A stretch of 64,000 nucleotides of DNA, taken from assembly GCA_032768795.1 (NCBI GenBank), contig CP136490.1:6634001-6698000 (forward strand), read 5' to 3'. The notes beneath the pieces were generated by a model. The model ran no database searches. It saw only the letters and a list, made by a program, of their open reading frames with translations, and was not told the DNA's origin. Positions 1-10,418 of this stretch are shown one piece after another. How positions within the stretch are numbered: the stretch's first letter is position 1; each line of letters begins with the position of its first letter. The DNA comes from Tremella fuciformis. Lineage: Eukaryota > Basidiomycota > Tremellomycetes > Tremellales > Tremellaceae. The position numbers and the translations under genes were made by a program.

Positions 1-170
1 CAACAAACCGAATCGAAGGCAAGGAATGTTACACCATCCCGGTCAACGCAGCATTCGGCTCATCAATTTACGTCATGTCTATGCGAGGCCCTCACACATA
101 CGCAGGTGCCGAGCACATTGTCGCAGACTCTTATAACTTCTTGATGCATCTAGGCGCCTCACTGGCCTGA
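1..170 (+). CDS. 3' end of an unidentified protein-coding gene (partial)
   Basis: An open frame enters from the left edge (codons start at base 3) and stops with TGA at 168-170, giving about 55 residues. The residues look like a folded domain end: it contains YTIPVNAAFGSS, MSMRGPHTYAGAEHIV and a C-terminal NFLMHLGASLA. Codon use resembles the conserved genes of the window, unlike the following 6 kb. I do not recognise the family. The start and most of the protein lie outside the window. Confidence 0.55.
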   Translation, partial: TNRIEGKECYTIPVNAAFGSSIYVMSMRGPHTYAGAEHIVADSYNFLMHLGASLA

Positions 171-589
171 GTATCGACAGGCTGAAAGTTTCACAAACAT
201 CCCGGTCAGAATTCGGACACTCTAGTGGCAGTGCATGACCACAATTTTAGATCGTATGCCTTTCTGGCTGGGGAGCGCTCAAATGGAGCATGGGTTACAC
301 CTGTACATAGGTGTCTCGGGGAGAAGTAAGCTTGAGCGAGGGCATTATTTCTTTCGTGAACACAAGGATGGCATCGAGGGGAAGTACTCGAGGCTTTCAA
401 AGCCATCTGAGATGCTCGCGCTATCGCAAAGACTGATGATTGCGCACGGATCATATTCCAGCGACCGACTCTGCCCTTGCTGCCGTGACTAATATGGGTC
501 GTGGGTGGCATTCAACAATTATGTACGGAATAAAAATGTTAAAATTGCGGAAACCAGACTAAGCGATGAAGACTCGACTAAGCGATCAA
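171..589. other. Gene-poor stretch without a supported gene
   Basis: Only short overlapping open frames are present on both strands and none shows a recognisable domain or splice structure. Near 559-597 there is a short direct repeat, two copies of about 19 bp beginning ACTAAGCGAT. Nothing else is supported. Confidence 0.4.
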
Positions 590-1480
590 GACTCCAAACG
601 TGAAGTGCGGCGCTGCTGCTCTATACAAATCTCGAGCTTATCGTCCTTGGGACCAACCGTGACTTCGACATCCTCGCACGGTCCTTGCCTGGTGATCTGA
701 TGACAGGCTCTTGCGGAGGCGTCATCGGAAAGCGCTGAAAAAGTAAGTCGAAGGCACCAAACAGGAAGCAAGCCTACATAGAATCGGTGTTTCTCGTACT
801 CTGTAATAGCGCGGCGCAAGACTCAAAATCTCCTTGTCGCGACTAGGCCAATGATCGACTTTCCACTGCTGGAAGTAGAGTGCCTCAGGGAAGCACCACT
901 TTGCTCCGTTGGGACAGTCTCGACAAAGCCGCCTGTAGCTCTCTCGGCAGGCTCGCGAGCGCGACTCGAGGACGTGTCTCAGCTCCAAAATGCCCAAGTA
1001 GTGAGTAATTCTGACTGTGGTCCACGTCATGAATTATCACGGTAAAAAGCCACCACTCAGTTTCCACAAGCAGAGAACGCATGTCGGTGTCCACGAAAGT
1101 GCGTCCCGTCGTGTGGTATTCCGGGCATACGACGCATTTAGATTACTCGCTCATCAGACTCACTTCGAAGGCGACCTGTTGGTCGTCGATCGTTACCAGC
1201 CTCAACTGGTAGGGTATCGACCTTGTTGATGGCGATGCATCTGAATTTTGTGCTTCTTCCGAGAAACCGACGATGAAGGGGGCTCCGATATGAAGGGTAC
1301 GCTTGAAGCCAGCTTGCTTGAGCAGGGTCATGGCTTGGAGTTCCGATGGGAGGGAGAAGGTGGGCAGCCCCAAATGATGCGCTCTTGTCATAGCAGATTG
1401 GGTCGCCAGGTCCACGAACTCGATACGCTTGAAGAGACGGGAGAGAAAGAGATGAGCCGGGATAATCGTTCAAGGGATCG
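590..1480 (-). pseudogene. Possible third, heavily degraded copy of the left-end tandem gene family
   Basis: On the minus strand, short frames in different phases carry fragments at the spacing expected for another copy of the gene intact at 5141-5884. A segment near 904 reads NGAKWCFPEAL, comparable with TGAQWTFPSDEL of the intact gene. Frames at 1143-1415 and 586-819 lie up- and downstream of it. The distance from the intact gene (about 4.65 kb) is close to twice the 2.3-2.4 kb unit length. Similarity is weak and no continuous reading frame joins the pieces. It could equally be an unrelated short gene or noncoding DNA. Confidence 0.2.
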
Positions 1481-1934
1481 CTTCAAGATCGCTTAGGCTT
1501 CGTTATCCTCCTGAAGGTACGCGGCGGCAAATCGCTATCAGGGATGTGGCCCGGACCTGTAGGGGCAAGAAGACCACCACACCGCCTCACTGCTCCAATT
1601 AGAACGATATCGCAGCAGAGAAACGCCAACCAAGAGACACAGACTCTGCGTCGCGGGTTTGGGGAGCCGGTATTAGCTGCCAAGAGACCAGCCCTCCTTA
1701 ACAGCATTGATGACAAGAGGACGCAGCTCAAGCGATGCATCGCAAGGCTCTGTCGCGAGATGCCTTCCAATCACTCACTGCGGAAGTGAAGAGCATCCTC
1801 AAGGATGTAATCCAGGCTCCCAGGCAGACGAATATATTGAATGCCTCCTTGCGTTACATTGGAGTGCGGTTGTTTGTGCTTAAGAGCACCGAAGGTAAGG
1901 GGTGTAGGCCTCTTCGGTAGGGATTTGGACAAAG

Positions 1935-2300
1935 TTTTGGTCCTTCGCTGTGTGAGTGCGCGGTCCGATGAAGTTAAGCGCCCTCTGATATCTTTCTGGG
2001 GCGAGCCCCCCACTCAACCAAGCAGCTCTCTAGAACTTCGTGCAGTCTTGTGGGCTACGACTGCGACCAATGATGACCAATGATTGTACTAACATGCGTG
2101 GTCTCTCTCCCTCGGTGTGATCTGTCGACTGGCTGCAATCTCTGTCATCTCTTCGTCATGAGGACCGTAGCGCAGGTGAGAACCCCTGTGTTTGGCCGCG
2201 CCACATTGGAGCTGTGCCGAGGATCGCATGATCAGATATCCTGCGCGCGCAGTGAGGGTCTTCACTTTGAGCCCGGGTATGAGGCCGCTTCCCCTTCCTA
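1935..2300. repeat. Diverged tandem repeat segment Y, copy 1
   Basis: This stretch resembles 4233-4670 at the nucleotide level. Both begin with a block close to GGTCCTTYGCTGTGYGAG followed by TGCGCGG. Both later contain CGACTGCGA(C/G)CAATG and then a block beginning GTCATGAG(A/G)ACCGT, followed by CGCGCCAC with a few differences. The offset is about 2.3 kb. Both copies can be read on the plus strand with similar residues around VMRTV and RATL, but no convincing gene model exists, so I treat it as a duplicated flank rather than a gene. Confidence 0.5.
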
Positions 2301-2773
2301 GCTCCAATGCCACAACTTGCAGGACGTCAGGCTGTTTAGTACCTTCAGAGGCTTACTCAAGGGGAGATCAGATTGCAGCTAGATCAGATCATACAACGGG
2401 CTCAGCGAAGCTCCCAGTTCCCAAATTGGGTGGTAAGGGTGGTAGGCGCTAAGCTGGAATCAGTACATTGGCAGCTGCTGTGGCATCCTTCGGGCAGGTT
2501 TACGGACACTTGTTTTCCGTCGCCCCAGACCTTTTCCCTACCAGGTTCGATGACGCTGGAGGTGCAATGACGAGCCCTTGTACGAATCGCGTTTCACATT
2601 CGGCTTGTGCAGTCATTGAATCAGACAAACAGAGCTGCATAGTGGTTCAAGAACATGAGCTCATCGTTGTCGACACGGGAAGAGGGTCGAATCATAGAAG
2701 AGAAGATGGTTTGACGCTCACCCGCGACTTGAAGTAGCGCAGCAATAAGCGACAGAACCGTATCCCGTGCTGT
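2301..2773. other. Gene-poor stretch without a supported gene
   Basis: Only short frames occur here. The segment lies between repeat segment Y copy 1 and the broken copy of the tandem gene. I see no promoter-like, RNA or repeat signal that I can support. Confidence 0.35.
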
Positions 2774-3512
2774 TCAGAGCCATCCACCCTCTCGGGTGCC
2801 TTCCGTAGGCTCCATGTCGGCCGGCAATTCTTCCATCAGAACGTCCAGTACCACTCCAATTCGCGCATTCAAAAAGGTCGTTCGGCTACCATCGATCGTC
2901 GCCCCATCCCAGTCCTGAATGCCGCACAATGCTATACTAACCGCTGAGATGGGCGTGCGGCAGTACCGCGCGAGGATCTCCGCATCGCTGGGATCTATCT
3001 CGGACTGCAGGTGACACCTCACTGCTCAATCGACTCCGTCGGGGAGTCTGCGTCTGATTTGGGAAATATGGGAGCTGTCTTCCGTGTGTCTGGCAGAAAG
3101 TCTATTGGGCACGCGGTGAACACCAGAAAGAGGGAATTTCCAATGATCGCCTGTACTGTACCGAAAAGTTCTGTCAGGACCTCGGATGAAGTTCGAGGAT
3201 ACCGTCTCGCTTGTCCACAATAACGTCGCTTGACTCGATTGGATCTATTCCGACATTGCGTACCCGGTCATTTGCCCGGATGGAGCGGATGGCCATGAAG
3301 TTATGACTGTTTGATTCGGCACTCCCACCGTGGACGCAGGTCCCCCACTGTTCCTGCTCGGCAAGAGACGCCTGCGTGCTGCCAGCGGCCGAATCAGATT
3401 CCGACCTGTGGGCGTGCTCTGAAGCTGAGTGTAGCCATGTGTTACGCATTACGTGGTCGGCGATGATCAGGCAATGAATCAAGATGAGGTGTTCTCGTTT
3501 GCACGGATGCAA
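2774..3512 (-). pseudogene. Broken or multi-exon paralogue of the gene at 5141-5884
   Basis: The 3' part (2774-3022) encodes a segment clearly paralogous to the C-terminal third of the intact gene: IQDWDGATIDGSRTTFLNAR here against IRDWDWDKEELDGSHTTYFN there, and both continue to an EGGW/DAGW end. Upstream, at 3181-3240, SSDVIVDKRDGILEL matches RSDVVLKEHPDVVEI. The next block, EVLTELFGTV, matches HILKEMFGTG but lies in another frame, so the copy has at least one frameshift, or an intron I cannot place. In-frame stops separate the pieces. A CTGCAG acceptor-like site before TCCGAGATA leaves open a spliced, functional gene. I favour a decaying duplicate. Confidence 0.45.
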
Positions 3513-3720
3513 GGATGAACACTCGTTCGAGCAGCAAGGTCGAAAGGGCAGCTCAGCTCAGACGGCTTTATACGCTGAGTGGCGATCGAACGTCAAAACA
3601 GGCAGATGATGCGTGGACAAGTGTTCGACGGCCTTCCTTTATGACGTTTCCTGAAGGACATTTTACCCTCGAAGCGAAGCCTGTGAGCATTCGTGACGCT
3701 CTGTCCTTCCACGAAAGCCT

Positions 3721-4110
3721 TCTTCAAGCAAGCAGCTCCACTCTCTTTGACAGCTGCGTGGGGGACAGAGTGGGGAGTAGATGCCTGTGTCAGACCTTCC
3801 CTTGTACCCACTTTGCGAGCTCGTTGCCGAGCATCAAAGGAACAACATTCTCGCTTAGATGAGCAACTTCGTCATCAACTCGGCAAGTGAAACTCCAGGG
3901 CCATCGACTGCACGGCTTTGCTTCTCGCGTTTGAAGCCCAACGAGGCCTCGCCTCTCACTAGTCTGGGCCCCGCCTGGATTACCGTGCGTTCTTCTTTGA
4001 GATCCTGTAACACCACGACAGATTACACTCTGATGCTTGGTTTCAGGTGACATGCTCCTCATCGACCTCTCTACCCACCTCCACCCCCACTTCTCTTTTG
4101 CTGGCCTAAG
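3721..4110. repeat. Diverged tandem repeat segment X, copy 1 (5' flank of the broken copy)
   Basis: This segment lies upstream (to the right) of the minus-strand copy at 2774-3512. It aligns with 6121-6510, which lies at the same place relative to the intact copy. Shared stretches include CCACTCTNTNTGNCAGCTG, a block around GTTTGAAGCCC, TTCTTCTTTGA, and a C-rich block around CATGCTCCTC / CACGCTCCTC. The offset is about 2.38 kb, which equals the spacing of the two gene copies. So the whole unit, including promoter-side DNA, was duplicated. Confidence 0.6.
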
Positions 4111-4232
4111 AAAAGGGTTGCTTGCACCGGACGACCTCCTATGCTTGCCCGGTGAAACATAGAGACGGTAAGTATTGGCGTCAAACCCTATTCTGGCGCC
4201 TCCCAAACTAGTTGGTGAAAGACTGTGACCTA

Positions 4233-4670
4233 TTTTCCGGTCCTTTGCTGTGCGAGTGCGCGGCCCCCGAGCTTTCCTGACTGTGATTCTACTCCTGTGA
4301 CCAAGTAGTCACTCTCAAGAGAAGCTTCTTCATATTCAGCGATACGTTGCGGATGAGAACTTATGGCGGGCTTTAGGGGAGGCACTGTCAAGAGCCTCTC
4401 TGTCGATTTGTACAGTCCTGGGTTTGGCGACTGCGAGCAATGCTGTCCATCCCTTTGTTGGGCCAAGCATGGTCGGCGTGGCCTCTCTGGCGTGATTGGT
4501 TGCAAAGCGGCAAGCTTCGAGTTTCCCATAGTCATGAGAACCGTTAGCCGATCACGCCCTTTCGTTCGCGCCACTCTGCACACTCCGTGCTCAGAAGGAC
4601 AGTGGCGCTTCACCGTGTCTGACCCCCGGGGCCCAGCAAGCTTCATTCTTTCTTGCTGGTGAACAGCTTC
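4233..4670. repeat. Diverged tandem repeat segment Y, copy 2
   Basis: This is the partner of 1935-2300. It overlaps a 208-residue minus-strand open frame (4230-4856) and a plus-strand frame (4363-4662). Neither has a recognisable domain and both look low in information (the minus frame is Pro/Ser/Arg rich), so I list the repeat and not a gene. Plus-strand residues FVRATL here correspond to VFGRATL in copy 1. Confidence 0.5.
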
Positions 4671-5140
4671 GGCTTGCAGATATCCAATCGGTACAAATCG
4701 CAGCTTCTCAGGCTGCTTTGTCCCAGCTGAGGTGATGTTGTCACCCGTTAAAGCAGCGCAATCGTTTGAGCGATTACTATACGTTGCTGTATTCGGTGGC
4801 GAAGGGAGGGGGTTTCGGGGGGAGAGGAGGGGAGGTGGGGAGTTGGCATAGTACATATATGCAGTTCAGGCAAAGTTCTTAGGTCAAACGGACAAAGCTT
4901 AACTGTAGGGGACCAACCGACTTCGCCCTGAAGTACTGACGAGATGCGAGATCGAGGACACGCTCGTGCTCGAGTCGTTTCCGCCGCTCACAGACTGCTT
5001 ATGTGTGAACAGAGTTGCATAGAGATCTATAGGTATATGCTGATTATCAAGTAAAAGGTCGAGGCTGCAATTCCGGAGGCAGTGATGGCAGTTGACATAC
5101 AGGGCGAAAGACCACAATGAAATGGCGGTTTCAGTGAGGG
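4671..5140. other. Gene-poor stretch with a purine-rich G-tract
   Basis: No gene is supported. The plus strand carries a purine-rich run from about 4800 to 4841 with several runs of four to six G (for example GGGGGGAGAGGAGGGG), which could form a G-quadruplex. A TATA-like ATATAT lies near 4855. Function is unknown. Confidence 0.35.
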
Positions 5141-5884
5141 TTAATGAGGCTCAGGCTCAGTAGCAGCCGACAGTGCCATCTCCTTTGCCGATCCGGGCCA
5201 CCCTGCGTCGAGCGTGTCTTCCGAATAGCACGGCTCCTTGACAGTCTCCGGCCAGGCTTTCATCCAAGCCTCCACTTGGACCTCCAATCGAGCATTAAAA
5301 TATGTGGTATGGCTGCCGTCCAACTCTTCTTTGTCCCAGTCCCAGTCCCGGATGGTGCAGGTTCTCATCCTGATCGCTGTGAGGGGTGCACCGGGGAACC
5401 GATCGGAGACGTTCCAACTTGGTGTTGACTGCATCACCGCTCGGAATGCTTGGCCGGTTAGGGTAAGCTCAGCTTGGTGTCCCTGCTTTTGTACAGCAAC
5501 AATGTCATTTAAATACTTGGCGCGCTTCAGCTCGTCGGAAGGGAAGGTCCACTGCGCTCCTGTGCCGAACATTTCTTTCAGAATGTGAGAGTCGATCTCG
5601 ACGACGTCCGGGTGCTCTTTCAAAACGACGTCGCTGCGCTCAGATAGCTTGAAGCGCGTTAAGCGTGATTGACAGGGAGTCGGCAACGACCGGTGGCTGG
5701 CGGTGAAACCAAGTTGGTTGGACGTTGCGGAAACGCTCGATCTGATCTGTAGAGGGCGTTCCCGCTCCTCATTAGATGCGTGCGTCTCGATGCCGAGCTC
5801 ATGCGAATCAGACTTCTGGCCAGCCAGTGAGTCTGGTCGATTCTCGGTACCTGGATTTGCATCGCGCATTACCGAGTCGGTCAT
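5141..5884 (-). CDS. Lineage-specific protein, intact member of the left-end tandem family
   Basis: A single open frame on the minus strand encodes about 247 residues from the ATG at 5884. The frame also has an ATG at 5938, but a TATAAAA box at 5952-5958 would put that ATG about 15 bp downstream. The ATG at 5884, about 68 bp from the box, is therefore the better start. The N-terminal 90 residues are polar. From about residue 100 the protein has a conserved core (SERSDVVLKEHPDVVEIDSH, then MFGTGAQWTFPSDE), and near residue 195 the acidic-aromatic motif IRDWDWDKEELDGSHTT. No signal peptide, membrane span or known domain is visible. A degraded paralogue lies 2.37 kb away. I do not recognise the family and assign no function. 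Confidence 0.6.
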   Translation of the reverse strand: MTDSVMRDANPGTENRPDSLAGQKSDSHELGIETHASNEERERPLQIRSSVSATSNQLGFTASHRSLPTPCQSRLTRFKLSERSDVVLKEHPDVVEIDSHILKEMFGTGAQWTFPSDELKRAKYLNDIVAVQKQGHQAELTLTGQAFRAVMQSTPSWNVSDRFPGAPLTAIRMRTCTIRDWDWDKEELDGSHTTYFNARLEVQVEAWMKAWPETVKEPCYSEDTLDAGWPGSAKEMALSAATEPEPH

Positions 5885-5951
5885 AGTGATGCAAGCAGTC
5901 AAGATGCAGTGTGGTGCTGGAGGCGAGCGGATGTACACCTTGTTTTTAACG

Positions 5952-5958
5952 TTTTATA
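5952..5958 (-). promoter_or_regulatory. TATA box of the gene at 5141-5884
   Basis: The minus strand reads TATAAAA here, 68 bp upstream of the chosen ATG at 5884. The spacing is usual for a fungal TATA promoter and supports both the gene call and the choice of start. Confidence 0.45.
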
Positions 5959-6120
5959 ATTGAGCCGCGACCCCAAGTGATAGCATGACCGAGACACATA
6001 AGCGAGCCAGTGTATGCACTCCATTATCGCACAGCGACCTCTACTTCTGCTTGACGGATCCTTCTCGGTGTGACGTGTGTGAGGATTGAAAACTTGTAGC
6101 TTAGAGATAAGCTCCTTTGC

Positions 6121-6510
6121 ACCGCCCCACTCTATATGTCAGCTGTGAGGAGGAACACGAAGCGAGTGGGTGCTTCGATCAGATATTCTTCTGGGCACTT
6201 GCAGAGCTGGTCGGCGTGTCGGCCTGGAGCAAGGGACCGACCATCTGTCTCTGGCGTGTCGTAGCAGTGGCGGTCAGAGTTCACTTGATAAGCGACTCTG
6301 CTCCTCAAATTTGAAGCCCCGCCCGGCCTGGGCTCTGAGAAGTCGGGGCGCCCCTTGGCTTTCAGTTCATTCTTCTTTGAATCCTACGAAATAGATCCGC
6401 AGGCCGGCAGAGGACTCGCCTTCGCTTACCTTGAGGACCACGCTCCTCCAAAAGCCCCTGGCCCCACACCCCTCTTCCATTTTCACCGGGTGGCGAAGGG
6501 ACAGAGTGGC
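6121..6510. repeat. Diverged tandem repeat segment X, copy 2 (5' flank of the intact copy)
   Basis: Partner of 3721-4110, located upstream of the intact minus-strand gene at 5141-5884. Conservation is patchy and consists of short matching blocks, as expected of an old duplication. The remaining bases to 6801 hold no supported gene and serve as upstream DNA of the plus-strand gene at 6802. Confidence 0.6.
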
Positions 6511-6801
6511 GTCAAGCATCTATCTGGCCTCCCTCAGTCTTCCTGCGAGGGGGCGGCCCGCGAGGTCAATGATGTATTTTGTACGACAGTGAAGTTGAAG
6601 TGGAGCTTGTACATGCTTGTGCTGGTCTACATTGATCTTTGGAGGACCTGGTTAGACAGCCGCCCCGCCGCCACGCGATTGATTTTCTTTCTACCCAATT
6701 TCGTCATCCGATCGCGTTCAGGCATTCCACCTTGACAGTCTCTTTGTACCGGTTTGTTGTTTTCATCCATTGGTTGGGGAGTCGATTGGTCGGGTGGCAA
6801 T

Positions 6802-8525
6802 ATGAGAACGCGCCGTGCTCGCGCAGCCGCGCCCTCAATCGATCAAGGACAGGCTTCCTCGTCGACTCAAGCGGGTCCTTCAGTCAACCGGCGTGCCCTG
6901 CGCAATGACGACTACAAGCCTGCCACCGAAGTAGACAGTCGGAACAGAGAAGACGGCGTCGACTCGCCACCTCGATTCACTGCCGCCGAGAAGGGCAAAG
7001 GTAGAGCATCGGCGCCGAGTCCCGAAGAAGGCTCGGGGTCCAGCTCGAGCTCTAGTCTCTGCGCCCTCAGTACAAGCCCGCTCCGCGAACGCTCACCCTC
7101 GACTGTTGCCGTCGTCACCTGGCCGCCTTTCCCGTGGGATCTTTCTGCCGAGCCCCTGGAGATTCAAAGGGACATGTACAACGTGCATCTGCAGAACCTC
7201 AAGTTTGCGACGATGTACCGCGATGGCGTGAACGACATCCGGGCGATGCTTCACATGCCACCAATGCGAGACGTCGCGATAGTCCCCTGGAAACGACCCA
7301 TGCTGACGGACGTCGACGCCACAAAGAAGATTGGCCTGGTCGCTCTCGTCATCATGCCCGAAGTGCTGGCTCACCGTTACTACGCCCGGGCCCCTGGGAT
7401 GATACAGACGCACCATAGGTGGCGCATCGACTACGCTTCGATGTCTGCGGAACTGCGAGCGGAACACGCGCAATCCCTCAGAAGGATGGCGAACGATGAG
7501 GCGTGGAGGATTATGCAGGATGTCATTGAAGATTACTTTGTGGTGAGCGGACCTCGGCGCGCGAGGCTCCTATTGAAGAACAGGAGCACGGTGCAAGCGA
7601 CGTGATCTGCAAGAAGGTCACGCATTCTTTGCGCCCGTCGGAGAAAGAGATTGATCTTGTCGTGCGCCTCGAGGAAAGCTTAGCGATCCCTTCCAGCTGG
7701 ACATCGCGGCCGGTCTACAAGCTGTCAGCCGTGGTCGGGGCTTGCCAGTGAGTATAGTGGCAATGCTGCCCCGGACCGCTGACAAGTCAGAGATTACCTG
7801 AACGACCCGCTCGCGAGATACCCACGCAACATTCTCGATTCAGTGTTTCCACCGGACACTTCAGATGAATCTTCAAGCTCTGACGGTTCATCCGCCCTCT
7901 CAATCGCGCCCGAGCTTATGACGAGCGCCCCTTTGCATCCAGGCCCAAATGCTGTACCGCCCAGTCAGACCCCAATCTCGCCAGCAACACAACCCCCCGT
8001 AGACGCGAAGTCACTGCACAGCATCGAGAAGACAGCGCAAAAGCCTCATCACGGGGCGTCAAGCGAGGAGCGGACATCCCCTTCGACATCGGCCATGGAC
8101 TGGAGGGAGACGGGGCTGTCGACTCCCGACTCGTCGGTCTCGTCTCTCAGTCACACCGGCAGCTCGTCATCCTACCGTTCGTGCGAGTACAGCTCGAGCA
8201 GTCCGGCCATGTCCACCGGAGAGTTGGCGGGACTTGGCTTGCTGGACGCGACGTCACCATCCTCCTCGGCCCATTCTCTGGCGAGAGGCTTTGATCCGTC
8301 AAGAAACTCGACACGCGAAGGGACGCCCTTTCCAATGGCTGTCAATGAGGATCACGGAGCGAAAAGGTCGCGCGAGCTGACGGCACGGCCTGTCAATCTG
8401 ACGAAAAATGTCACAAGCGTGTGAGTCGCAAGTGGGGACAGGAAGCAAGGGAGTCTGCTCAATTCAGTCCAAACGCCCCAACTCCTGCGACAAAGAAATC
8501 GCGTGGTCGCACAACTAGACGATAA
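6802..8525 (+). CDS. Unknown Ser-rich protein, four exons
   Basis: Exons 6802-7542, 7584-7747, 7791-8420 and 8468-8525 join in frame to 530 residues. The second intron has a clean GTGAGT donor and GCTGAC branch point, the third GTGAGT. The first, 41 nt, is short but restores the frame (reads ...DYFV-EHGASDVICKK). The start MRTRRARAA has an arginine-rich N-terminus; an upstream in-frame start would lack support. Residues 1-105 are polar and disordered with poly-Ser. Residues 110-330 look folded (WPPFPWDLSAEPLEIQRDMY, later PLARYPRNILDSVFPPD). The rest is a Ser/Pro-rich tail ending in basic KKSRGRTTRR. There is no membrane span. The basic ends suggest a nuclear protein, but I recognise no family. 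Confidence 0.6.
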
Positions 8526-8955
8526 ATGACGTCATGTCGTATCCTGTTATCCCTCGTCCCTACCAATTCCAGTAGATCCACTGTGGGACGTGAAATGACA
8601 TCACAGTGCTGCGACTGACAGACACTTACTTGTGCCACACTGACATCGCCACACTCTCTGGTGCTGAAACGTATCAGGGTTCACACCTAAATTTACCCTG
8701 TTCAGCCTGGATCATCCCGGATTTGCCGGTCCGTTCTCGCCGAATACTCGCCGTCACCAACTTGGCACTCCTTCCAAGGTTATCTAGAAAAGTCGGACTC
8801 GCACCACAATCAAGCTATGATGTAGCTTGCATCACCACCACCCCTTCTGACGTCGTTGACGAGGAACCTCACAGGTTCCCTTGTAAAGGAAATATAGGTC
8901 GGAAGCGTTGGCACTGGAATCCCCCCCCACAGCATCTGACAGCTCCACAAGCAAC
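8526..8955 (+). promoter_or_regulatory. Upstream region of the SDR gene with a CRE-like palindrome
   Basis: The spacer between the Ser-rich gene and the reductase gene holds no open frame of note. It contains TGACGTCA at 8527-8534, a perfect CRE/ATF-type palindrome, directly after the stop of the preceding gene, and related TGACATCA and TGACGTCG words further on. Bases close to the ATG at 8956 form the leader. Confidence 0.35.
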
Positions 8956-10228
8956 ATGTCGCCGATGGCCGCTCGGGCAGTCCAGGCGGCGCGTTTCGCA
9001 AGAGCGAGCAGCTCTTTGGCTCGCATGCCTCCTTCACTGCCTTTGGCGGGTCGACGTGCGGTGTCAAGCTCTTCGAGCCAGTCTGCTCATCCAACGAGGG
9101 ACGAGCCCCGCTCGCCGAGCAGCGGCAAGCCCGTCGCCGAGCTCGCCAAGGCGGATGAGAGCAGCAAGTCGGGGGTGCAGCCAGAAGGCGAGTCTCGCGG
9201 GGGGGACATGCTAAGACAAGGACTGACGATCAGCCCCGCTGGCTCATACGCCCACGCTCGACCTGTTCAAGCTGAACAACCGCACCATCCTCGCCACCGG
9301 CGGCGGGCGAGGCCTCGGCCTCACCCTCGCTCATGGCTTCCTCGAGGCCGGCGCCCACGTCAGGTGTCTGGACATCCTGCCCGAACCCACCCAGCCGCAC
9401 TGGGACGAGTCCGCCTCGCTTGCTGTGTCCCGCGGCCTGTCCCTAGAGTATCACCGCCTCGACATCACGTCCGAGGCGGACACAGCCGCCGTCTTTGCCC
9501 AGCTGTTCAAGGACGCGCCTGAGGACGCGCCGGTGCGCGGGCTGTACGTGTCGGCGGGTATCAACCACGTCGTCCCCGCGGAAGAGTACACCGCCGCACA
9601 GTTCCGCAAAGTCTTGGACATCAACGTGACGGGCACGTTCCTCTCCGCGCAGGCGTTTGCGCGAGAGTACTTCAAGCGCCACGGAGGGGACGGGACGGTT
9701 ATGCACGCTGGCGAGGGAGGAAGCGTGGTCTTCACGGGCAGCATGAGCGGGCATGTCGCGAATAAGGACCTGTTCTGCGCGCCGTATAATGCCAGCAAGG
9801 CGGGCGTGAATCAGCTGGTCAAGAATCTGGCTATGGAGTGGGGCAGGCGCGGGATACGGGTCAATGTGGGTTGACATCCACGGAGTCGAGTCGAGGTGGA
9901 GCTGATGACACAGTCGATTTCCCCGGGCTATGTGCGTCTACTCCACAGAGAAGGAGGTAGAGTAGCGAAGGGCTGATCTCCAGATCCAGACCAGCTTGAA
10001 CTCGGCCATTCTCAAGGAAAAGCCTCAGCTGAACGACCTGTGGGTCGGCCAGTCCCTCATCGGACGCCTTTCGACAGCAGATGAGTTCAGAGGTACGTAG
10101 AGCATCCGGCCTGGTGACTCCGCCGAGCTTGGCTGATCGCAGGTCCCGCCACGTATCTCCTGTCGGACGCGAGTTCCTTCATGACCGGGGCGGACATAAT
10201 CATCGACGGCGGCCATACGGCCACTTAA
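8956..10228 (+). CDS. Short-chain dehydrogenase/reductase with probable mitochondrial leader
   Basis: Five exons (8956-9187, 9234-9865, 9914-9931, 9984-10092, 10143-10228) encode 358 residues. The SDR core starts near residue 86. It shows the nucleotide-binding TGGGRGLG at 99-106, the SAGIN equivalent of NNAG, catalytic Ser247 in GSMSGHV, and Tyr262/Lys266 in YNASKAG, with SISPGY following. The style (SMSGH, YNASKAG) is closest to the fungal mannitol/sorbose/D-arabinitol reductase group, so it probably reduces or oxidises a polyol or ketose with NAD(P)H. The substrate cannot be fixed from sequence. The first 80 residues are Arg/Ala/Ser rich and look like a mitochondrial presequence, unusual for this group. 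Intron 1 uses a GC donor, and exon 3 is only 18 nt. Confidence 0.85.
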
Positions 10229-10418
10229 AGTACACAACGAGACGCGAAGAACATTGGATAGACTTAAAGAACAGTATAACGACATCTTGGGGATACACGC
10301 AGTCCAGACCAATATGCATAAGTCCAACGCAAAATGCAGTCGTCAAGCCGTCATGTCTAGCATGTCTCATGCGCACGTCGGTGCTTGGGAAATGTCCTGA
10401 GTGAGCTTGTTGACATCA

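Noticed and set aside
2670..2700. T-loop-like GGGTCGAATC, considered as a tRNA
   Set aside because: No matching acceptor, D or anticodon stems could be folded around it. A similar word near 57030 on the minus strand failed the same test. No tRNA or rRNA gene was found in the window.
4230..4856. 208-residue minus-strand open frame
   Set aside because: It overlaps a diverged repeat segment, is low complexity, and has no counterpart frame in the other repeat copy.
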